Origin: Luteibacter jiangsuensis
Lineage (GTDB): Bacteria; Pseudomonadota; Gammaproteobacteria; Xanthomonadales; Rhodanobacteraceae
Direction of reading: 5' to 3'
DNA length: 64,000 bases
Assembly: GCF_011742555.1 (NCBI RefSeq)
Contig: NZ_JAAQQR010000001.1
Span: forward strand, 62,001-126,000
The position numbers and the translations under genes are program-made. Positions 53,966 through 60,621 of this stretch are shown piece by piece. The notes beneath the pieces are model-generated. The model had not been told where the DNA came from. It ran no database searches and worked only from the letters and a program-made list of their open reading frames with translations. The stretch's first letter is position 1. Each line of letters begins with the position of its first letter.

Positions 53966-56900
53966 ATGGCGCTCAATCTTTCCGCGCCGTTCCTGACCCG
54001 CCGCGTTGCGAGCACCCTGCTGGCCGTCGCCCTGGCGCTGGCAGGCATCCTGGCGTTCCGCGCCCTGCCCGTGGCTGCCTTGCCTCAGGTGGAATTCCCG
54101 ACCATCGCGGTGACTGCCACGCTGCCAGGTGCCGCTCCGGGCACCGTGGCGAGCGCAGTGGCGCTGCCGCTGGAACGACAGTTCACCGGCATCGCCGGCA
54201 TCACCGAGATGACCTCCACGAGCTACGCCGGCTCGGTGCGCATCGTGTTGCAGTTCGATCTGGACCGCGACATCGACGGTGCCTCGCGCGATGTGCAGGC
54301 CGCGATCAATGCCGCGCGCAGCCGACTGCCCGCGGATCTCGCCGGCAATCCCACCTATCGCAAGGTGAACCCCGCGGAAGCCCCCGTCCTGGTGCTGGCC
54401 CTTACCTCGAAGACGGCCAGCACCGCGCAGATGTACGACGCCGCCTCCACCGTGTTGCAGCAGCGCCTGTTGCAGACCGAAGGCGTGGGCGACGTGATGG
54501 TGGGCGGCGGTTCGTTGCCCGCGGTGCGCGTCGAGATCGACCCCGACAAGCTCAACCACCACGGGCTGGCCCTGGAAGACGTGCGCCGGGTACTGGCCAG
54601 CGCGAACGCCAACGGGCCCAAGGGCCAGATCGACCATGCCGGGCGCAGCGCCGTGCTCGGAGCCAACGACGCCCTGGGTGATGCGGCCGCGTTCGCGCCA
54701 CTCGTCGTCCGTACGCATGACGACGCGCAGGTGTCGCTTTCCGACCTGGGCACGGTGACCGACAACCTGGAAAACCTGCGCAACTGGGGTACGGTGGATG
54801 GAGAAACGGCCGTTGCCATCATCATCAGCAAGCGCCCCGACTCCAATGTCGTGGCCACTGTGGATCGCCTGCGTGCGATGCTGCCCGAGTTGCAGGCCTC
54901 GATCCCCGCCGATATCAGGCTGAGTCCCGTGCTTGATCGCACGCAGACCATCCGCGCCTCCCTGCACGATGTGGAGCTGACGCTGGTGATCTCCGTGCTG
55001 CTCGTCATCGCAGTCACCTGGGCGTTCTTCCGCGACTGGCGCACGACGCTCGTTCCGGCGATCGCCGTGCCGCTTTCGCTGCTGGGCACCTTTGCCGTGA
55101 TGTGGGCACTCGGATACAGCCTGAACATCCTCTCGCTGATGGCGCTGACCATCTCCACCGGCTTTGTCGTGGACGATGCCATCGTGGTGGTGGAGAACAT
55201 CGTGCGCCACCTGGGCATGGGCAAGTCGCGCGTGCAGGCGGCGCTGGACGGCGCGGGCGAGGTGGGCTTCACCGTGCTGAGCATCAGCGTCTCTCTGGTG
55301 GCGGTGTTCATCCCGCTGCTGCTTATGGGCGGTCTTGTCGGCCGCCTGTTCCGCGAGTTCGCCGTCACGCTCTCCGCTGCCATCGTCATATCGATGATCG
55401 TGTCGCTGGTACTGACACCGGTGATGAGCGGAATGCTGCTGCGGCGCTCAAACGATCCCCAGGCACAGGGCGCGGGCGAGAACGGCTGGTACGGCCGCAG
55501 CCTGAAGGTGGCGCTGCGGCACCCGCGCACGATGGTGGGCATGACGGTGCTCGCGATGTTCGCCACGCTGGGCCTCATGGTCGCCATTCCCAAGGGCTTC
55601 TTTCCCCAGCAGGATACGGGCCTGCTGATCGGCCAGGTGCTCGCCCCCCAGAACATCTCTTTCGCCGAGATGCAACGACGCTTCCAGGCAGTGGCGGAAG
55701 CCCTTCGCCGCGATCCGGACGTGGAGAACGTGTTCGGCTTCGTCGGCGGCAGCGGCGTGAATGCCAACAACACCGGCGCGGTGTACATCACGCTGAAGGC
55801 GCTGGGCAAACCACGCACCGCGAGCGCCGCGGCGGTCATGGACCGTGCGCGGGAGCGGTTCGCGAAGGATGCCGGGGTGACCGTGACCTTGCAGGCGATC
55901 CAGGATATCGCCGTCGGCGGACGGCAGACCGCTGCGCAATATCAATACACGCTGTCGGCCGCATCGCAGGCCGATCTCGATCGCGTGGTGCCCCGGGTGG
56001 AGACGGCGCTTCGCGCCATGCCGGAGCTGGCCGATGTGGCCAGCGACCGCCAGGACCGCAGCCTGGGCGCCACCTTGCAGATCGACCGCACGGCGGCCGC
56101 CCGGCTGCACGTCGACGTGGCCGCGATCGACCAGGCCTTGTATGACGCGTTCGGGCAACGCCAGGTCTCCACGATGTACAAGGCACTGAACCAATACCAC
56201 GTGGTGATGGCGCTGGCCCCGCGGTACTGGCAATCGCCGGATGCGCTCAGGCGGATCTATGTACCGTCTTCACAGACGCCGGCGGCGCTCGTGCCCCTTT
56301 CGGCGGTGGCGGCCTACTCCACCACGCCGGCCGCCATAGCGCTCTCGCACCAGGGCCAGTCGCCTTCGGTGACGCTCTCGTTCAACCTCAAGCCGGATGC
56401 GTCGATCGGCGCGGTGCGCACGAAGATCACCCGCACGGTGGAGGCCATGCACCTGCCGCCGGGTGTGCATGCGGGCTTCGGTGGCAGCGCCGGCGCCTTC
56501 GCCGATACGATTCGCACGATGCCGGTGCTGCTGATCGCGGCGCTTGCCGCGGTGTACATCGTGCTCGGCATCCTCTACGAAAGCTTCCGCCACCCGCTCA
56601 CCGTGCTTTCCACGTTACCCTCCGCCGGCGCGGGCGCGTTGCTCGCCCTCCTGCTGTGCGGCTACGAGTTCACGGTGATCGCGTTGATCGCGATCATCCT
56701 GCTGATCGGCATCGTGAAGAAGAACGCGATCATGATGATCGACTTCGCGCTGGTGGAGGAACGTGTGCGCGGCCTGGAGCCGGGCGACGCCATCTATCGC
56801 GCAAGCCTGGCGCGCCTGCGGCCCATCCTGATGACCACGCTCGCCGCCGTGCTGGGCGCGGTGCCGCTGGTGTTCGTCGGGGGCTATGGCGCCGAATTCC

Positions 56901-57034
56901 GCCACCCGCTGGGCGTCGCCATCATCGGCGGCCTGCTGCTGAGCCAGCTACTCACCCTGTACTCAACGCCCGCGATTTACCTGTGTATCGAGCGCTGGCA
57001 TCGCCGGCGCGCCCCAACGGACGCCACACCATGA
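53966..57034 (+). CDS. mdtC: RND multidrug efflux transporter (MdtC-like)
   Basis: A 1022-residue partner of MdtB. TM1 region TRRVASTLLAVALALAGILA, LPQVEFPTIAVTATLPGAAP, relay Asp403-Asp404 in TGFVVDDAIVVVENIVRHLG and GIVKKNAIMMIDFALVEERV. Both partners keep the Asp pair, so both could pump protons. The start at 53966 immediately follows the mdtB stop; the frame stays open upstream inside mdtB. Its stop overlaps the NodT-like gene by four bases. Confidence 0.96.
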   Translation: MALNLSAPFLTRRVASTLLAVALALAGILAFRALPVAALPQVEFPTIAVTATLPGAAPGTVASAVALPLERQFTGIAGITEMTSTSYAGSVRIVLQFDLDRDIDGASRDVQAAINAARSRLPADLAGNPTYRKVNPAEAPVLVLALTSKTASTAQMYDAASTVLQQRLLQTEGVGDVMVGGGSLPAVRVEIDPDKLNHHGLALEDVRRVLASANANGPKGQIDHAGRSAVLGANDALGDAAAFAPLVVRTHDDAQVSLSDLGTVTDNLENLRNWGTVDGETAVAIIISKRPDSNVVATVDRLRAMLPELQASIPADIRLSPVLDRTQTIRASLHDVELTLVISVLLVIAVTWAFFRDWRTTLVPAIAVPLSLLGTFAVMWALGYSLNILSLMALTISTGFVVDDAIVVVENIVRHLGMGKSRVQAALDGAGEVGFTVLSISVSLVAVFIPLLLMGGLVGRLFREFAVTLSAAIVISMIVSLVLTPVMSGMLLRRSNDPQAQGAGENGWYGRSLKVALRHPRTMVGMTVLAMFATLGLMVAIPKGFFPQQDTGLLIGQVLAPQNISFAEMQRRFQAVAEALRRDPDVENVFGFVGGSGVNANNTGAVYITLKALGKPRTASAAAVMDRARERFAKDAGVTVTLQAIQDIAVGGRQTAAQYQYTLSAASQADLDRVVPRVETALRAMPELADVASDRQDRSLGATLQIDRTAAARLHVDVAAIDQALYDAFGQRQVSTMYKALNQYHVVMALAPRYWQSPDALRRIYVPSSQTPAALVPLSAVAAYSTTPAAIALSHQGQSPSVTLSFNLKPDASIGAVRTKITRTVEAMHLPPGVHAGFGGSAGAFADTIRTMPVLLIAALAAVYIVLGILYESFRHPLTVLSTLPSAGAGALLALLLCGYEFTVIALIAIILLIGIVKKNAIMMIDFALVEERVRGLEPGDAIYRASLARLRPILMTTLAAVLGAVPLVFVGGYGAEFRHPLGVAIIGGLLLSQLLTLYSTPAIYLCIERWHRRRAPTDATP

Positions 57035-58503
57035 TCCACGCTCCTGTACGTCTCGCAGGTCTTGTCATGCTCGCCTGCCTCGCCGCCTGCACCGTGGGCC
57101 CGGCGTATCGCCCCCCTGCGCTGGAGACTCCCGCCTCCTTCAAGGATGCGGGCGTCACATGGAACCGCGTGACCCCTGGCGCGGCCGTCGTCGACGATGG
57201 TCCGTGGTGGAAGGCCTACGGCGATCCCGCGCTGAATGCGCTGGTGGCGCGCTCGCTCGCCGCGAACCCCGCGATCGAACAGGCAGAAGCCAACTGGCGG
57301 CAGGCACTTGCCGCGGTGGGCGAGGCACGTGCCGCCGCATGGCCCGCGCTCGGCCTGGGCGTGAGCGGAAGCCGCAGCAGCAATGCGCTGCGTCAGGTGG
57401 ACCCGGCAGGGTTGCCGGGTCTTGAAGGGCTGACCGACGGCGTGACGACGCGCGTGGCCGTGCAGGCCAACGCGAGCTGGGAGCCGGATGTGTGGGGCAG
57501 CGTGCGTCAACAGACGATCGCTGCCGGAGCCACGGCAGACGCCAGCGGCGCCACGGCAAGTGCGCAGCGCCTGAGTATCGCCGGCACCGTGATAAGCACC
57601 TACCTTTCCATACGCCAGCTCGATATCGATCTCGAACTGCTGGGCCGGCAGGTGGCCCTTTACCGCGCGCTGCGCGATACGAGCGAGGCGGCGCATGCGC
57701 TAGGAGGGGCATCGTTCGACGACGTACTGGCCGCGCGCAACCGCCTCGACCAGGCGACCACCGCGCTGACAACGGCGCGCATCTCCCGCGAGCAGGCAGA
57801 GCACGCCCTGGCGGTGCTCTGCGGCAGCGCGCCGGCGGCGTTTTCCCTCGAGCCGCAAGCCGGATATCGCTTCGTCACCCCGGCCGTTCCGGCCACCCTG
57901 CCCTCGGACGTGTTGCGGGCGCGCCCGGATATCGCTGCAGCGGAGCGGCAAGTGGCCGCGGCGAACGCGCAGGTGGGCGTCGCGCAGGCGGCGTGGTTCC
58001 CGACGATCCAGCTAACCGCCAGTGGCGGCTATCAGGGGTCGTCGCTCGCACACCTGTTCAGCGCGCCGCATGAGATCTGGTCGCTCGGTCCGCAACTTGC
58101 GGTTACGCTGTTCGACGGCGGCGCGCGACGTTCGCGCGTGGCCCAGGCCAAGGCCGGTTACGACAGTGCCGCGGCCGGCTATCGCCAGGCGGTACTGGCC
58201 GCCATGCAGGAAGTGGAGGACGACCTTTCCGCGCTCAATCACCTGGGCGAGCAGCGCCGGATACAGGGCGATGTGCTCGCACGCCAGGCCACCCTGCTCG
58301 CGAACCGCCGCGCGCAGCATGCGGCCGGCACGGCCAGCGCCAACGATGTACTCGCGGACGAGCTGAGCGAGGCCGTGGCACGGAAGAATGCCGCCGATGC
58401 GCAGGCCCAGGAAGCGATGGCCAGCGTAAAACTGTGGGTGGCTGCCGGTGGCGCTACCGCTGCAACGAAGATCGCGCGGGGTCGGCTGGATACCGATCGA
58501 TGA
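57031..58503 (+). CDS. Outer-membrane efflux lipoprotein (NodT/OprM-like)
   Basis: A 490-residue TolC-like channel with a lipobox (LAAC, Cys20), the start CTVGPAYRPPALETPASF, then PWWKAYGDPALNALVARSLA, the first helical repeat EQAEANWRQALAAVGEARAA, ERQVAAANAQVGVAQAAWFP in the second and QEVEDDLSALNHLGEQ. This is the third part of the tripartite pump with MdtA and MdtBC. The start at 57031 is in an ATGA overlap with mdtC. Its 3' end overlaps the convergent ABC transporter gene by 50 bases. Confidence 0.95.
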   Translation: MIHAPVRLAGLVMLACLAACTVGPAYRPPALETPASFKDAGVTWNRVTPGAAVVDDGPWWKAYGDPALNALVARSLAANPAIEQAEANWRQALAAVGEARAAAWPALGLGVSGSRSSNALRQVDPAGLPGLEGLTDGVTTRVAVQANASWEPDVWGSVRQQTIAAGATADASGATASAQRLSIAGTVISTYLSIRQLDIDLELLGRQVALYRALRDTSEAAHALGGASFDDVLAARNRLDQATTALTTARISREQAEHALAVLCGSAPAAFSLEPQAGYRFVTPAVPATLPSDVLRARPDIAAAERQVAAANAQVGVAQAAWFPTIQLTASGGYQGSSLAHLFSAPHEIWSLGPQLAVTLFDGGARRSRVAQAKAGYDSAAAGYRQAVLAAMQEVEDDLSALNHLGEQRRIQGDVLARQATLLANRRAQHAAGTASANDVLADELSEAVARKNAADAQAQEAMASVKLWVAAGGATAATKIARGRLDTDR

Positions 58504-60124
58504 CCTCGGCCGGCCACTCGGACACGACCCGCCCTGCCTCGAGCTTCAGCACGCGGTCCGCCAGACCGAAATAACGGTCGTCGTGGGTGATCGCCACGAC
58601 CGTCTTGCCCTGCGCCTTCAGGTCCGGCAGCAGGGTACGGTAGAAGTAATCGCGAAAGTGCACATCCTGATCGGCGGCCCACTCGTCGAAGAAGAAGATA
58701 TCGCGGTCTTCCGCGTAGCATTGCAGAAGCGCCAGGCGCTTCCGCTGCCCGGTGGAGAGGGTGAGTTTCGACAGTTCCCCCTGCTCGACCCGTACCTGGG
58801 AACCCAGCCCAAGGGACGCGAGAAGGTTCCGGATGCGCTCGTCGGAAAGGGTGCGTCCAGCGGCATCGAGCACATGGGGAAAGAGGAAGAAGTCGCCGAA
58901 CACGCCGGTGAAGCGCCGGCGATGCCGTTGTTTGTCCCGATCCAGCGGCACGCCGTCGATCAGGAGTTCGCCTGTGCGTGGGGTGAGCAGCGAGGCGAGC
59001 AGGAGCAACAGCGTGGACTTGCCGCTGCCATTGCCCCCTACGATGAACAGAAGTTCACCGCGCCGGATTTCCATGTCGATCGGCCCCAACGCGATGCGTC
59101 CGTCCTCGTCGCCAGGATAGGCATAGGTGACATCCCGAAGCGCCATGTTGCTCCATGTGTCCCGGCCTTCCGACTCGTGTCCAGGCGCGGAGGGTTCGAC
59201 CTCGCCACCAAGGTCCAATCCCACCCGTTGGAGGTGCCGCAAGCTGGCGGTGCCCACACCTACCTGCCGAGCGGCGCTCACGATGAACGCCACGGGCCCG
59301 CTGAGGAAAAGCGCACCGATCACGAAGCGCATGATGGTCGCCTGCGGCAACGCCAGCGTCGCATAGCCGACATAGACGACGACGAACACCGATGCGTAGA
59401 TCACTGCCGACGACCACGCTTCGTTGAAACCGAGGCCCGTATGCACCTGGATCATCAGGCGCCGCGAACGGCCTATGGCCGGCCGGATGAGCTGATCGGC
59501 GACGTGCCGTGCACGCGCCGAATTGAGTGCCAGTTCCTTCTTCCCCTCGCTCAGGTAGCGGAAGTATTCGAACACTTTTTCGTTGGCTTCGCGCAGAGCG
59601 TCGAAGCGGCGGCGAAGGAATCGCTCCAGCGCGAGCGAGGCTGCCACCGTGGCGCAGAGAAAGAGCGCGAGTATGCACAGGAGCGGCGACGACACGCTGG
59701 CCAGGTAGCCGGCATAGAGCGCGACGAGGAGCAGGTTGTACGCCAACAGGGGCGCGACGAGCACCAGTGGCGCGATGCTTGCCACGTCCTCGATGAGTGA
59801 GCCGAAGATCGCATGTTTCTCGTTGGCCAGCTTCTCGTACTCCAGGTCGATGAAGCGGCGCGACAGAACGAGGCGCAGCTGTGCGACCAGATCGCCGCCC
59901 AGGCGCGCAAGAATGAACTGCGACATGGCACCGGTTGCGAGCACGGCCAGCAACCAGCCTGCACCCACCCACAGGGCCGCTGTACGGATGGCAGGCAGGC
60001 CATTTGCCGCGAGTTCGTTGATATGCGACAGCAAGGCCATGGTGCAGGCCGCGCTTGCGGCGGAAAGAACCACGGCCCCCAGCACAAGGGCGCGGTGCTG
60101 AACGATGAAGCGCTTGAGGATCAT
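58454..60124 (-). CDS. ABC exporter of the cyclic-peptide export type (SyrD/PvdE-like), candidate lanthipeptide transporter
   Basis: A 556-residue fused ABC exporter. A six-helix membrane domain (about 10-300; SRRFIDLEYEKLANEKHAIF in the loop) precedes an ATPase with Walker A GGNGSGKST (363-371), signature LSTGQ (456-460), Walker B IFFFDE (476-481) and H-loop His514. It resembles the SyrD/PvdE/YojI cyclic-peptide exporters. It has no N-terminal C39 peptidase domain, so it cannot itself cut a leader. It is divergent from the lanthipeptide precursor and probably shares its regulatory region (60125-60343). GGAGGGAAGGG precedes the ATG. Confidence 0.9.
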   Translation of the reverse strand: MILKRFIVQHRALVLGAVVLSAASAACTMALLSHINELAANGLPAIRTAALWVGAGWLLAVLATGAMSQFILARLGGDLVAQLRLVLSRRFIDLEYEKLANEKHAIFGSLIEDVASIAPLVLVAPLLAYNLLLVALYAGYLASVSSPLLCILALFLCATVAASLALERFLRRRFDALREANEKVFEYFRYLSEGKKELALNSARARHVADQLIRPAIGRSRRLMIQVHTGLGFNEAWSSAVIYASVFVVVYVGYATLALPQATIMRFVIGALFLSGPVAFIVSAARQVGVGTASLRHLQRVGLDLGGEVEPSAPGHESEGRDTWSNMALRDVTYAYPGDEDGRIALGPIDMEIRRGELLFIVGGNGSGKSTLLLLLASLLTPRTGELLIDGVPLDRDKQRHRRRFTGVFGDFFLFPHVLDAAGRTLSDERIRNLLASLGLGSQVRVEQGELSKLTLSTGQRKRLALLQCYAEDRDIFFFDEWAADQDVHFRDYFYRTLLPDLKAQGKTVVAITHDDRYFGLADRVLKLEAGRVVSEWPAEVIDRYPADPARSSLQR

Positions 60125-60343
60125 CGAAGCACCCTTCCCTCCGAGGAAGCGACGTCCTCACATGGTGCCAGAAACGCATAGCCGTCATGCGGTATCGATT
60201 GCACGCTAATTCGGCAAGCGCGGCGAATACGCCTTCGGAACTCTTCAGAATGCTTCGGCAGCGTCGTCGTGGACGCGCCCGCCGCGACGCGCTTTCTTCA
60301 ACGTCCGGGCGCACACCTGAAAAAAAACCTGAGGAGTACTCGT
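60125..60343. promoter_or_regulatory. Divergent control region of the lanthipeptide locus
   Basis: The 219-bp gap between the exporter gene (minus) and the precursor gene (plus). It contains an A8 run (60321-60328) and GAGGAG just before the precursor ATG. I see no clear -35/-10 pair and no strong palindrome. Confidence 0.45.
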
Positions 60344-60532
60344 ATGCAGACCGACAAGATCCTGGCGGGATGGCTGAGTGGCGCCGATAGCGTGGGTGGG
60401 TATGACAACCCGGCCGGCTCGCTCTACACCGAGGGCCATGCCCAGACGGTGATGGCGATGACCAGCACGGACATCGCACTGGTTTCGAATTGCAGTTCGT
60501 GTACGGCTTCCCGGCCGGGCGTCTGCTGCTGA
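60344..60532 (+). CDS. lanA: Class II lanthipeptide precursor (LanA)
   Basis: A 62-residue precursor. The N-terminal part (about 1-39) is an acidic leader: MQTDKILAGWLSGADSVGG, then YDNPAGSLYTEGHAQTVMAM. The C-terminal part (about 40-62) is the likely core, TSTDIALVSNCSSCTASRPG and a final VCC, with Cys at 50, 53, 61 and 62 and Ser/Thr at 40, 41, 42, 48, 51, 52, 54 and 56. A leader plus Ser/Thr/Cys-rich core immediately before a LanM gene is the diagnostic arrangement. A Gly-Gly occurs at 18-19, far from the Cys region, so the cleavage site is uncertain. GAGGAG is well placed. The precise leader family is not recognised. Confidence 0.88.
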   Translation: MQTDKILAGWLSGADSVGGYDNPAGSLYTEGHAQTVMAMTSTDIALVSNCSSCTASRPGVCC

Positions 60533-60546
60533 CAGGCAGTAGCCGC

Positions 60547-60575
60547 GATAGCCGTGGCCAACCACCACGGCTATC
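60547..60575 (+). terminator. Hairpin between precursor and synthetase genes
   Basis: GATAGCCGTGG, a 7-base loop CCAACCA, then CCACGGCTATC: a perfect 11-bp stem 14 bases after the precursor stop. No T-run follows. In lantibiotic operons such stem-loops let most transcripts stop after lanA so that precursor is made in excess over the enzyme. Confidence 0.7.
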
Positions 60576-60621
60576 CCTTCGCCATCCCTCAAATCCGCAA
60601 GGGTACCGCTTCGGAACACCC

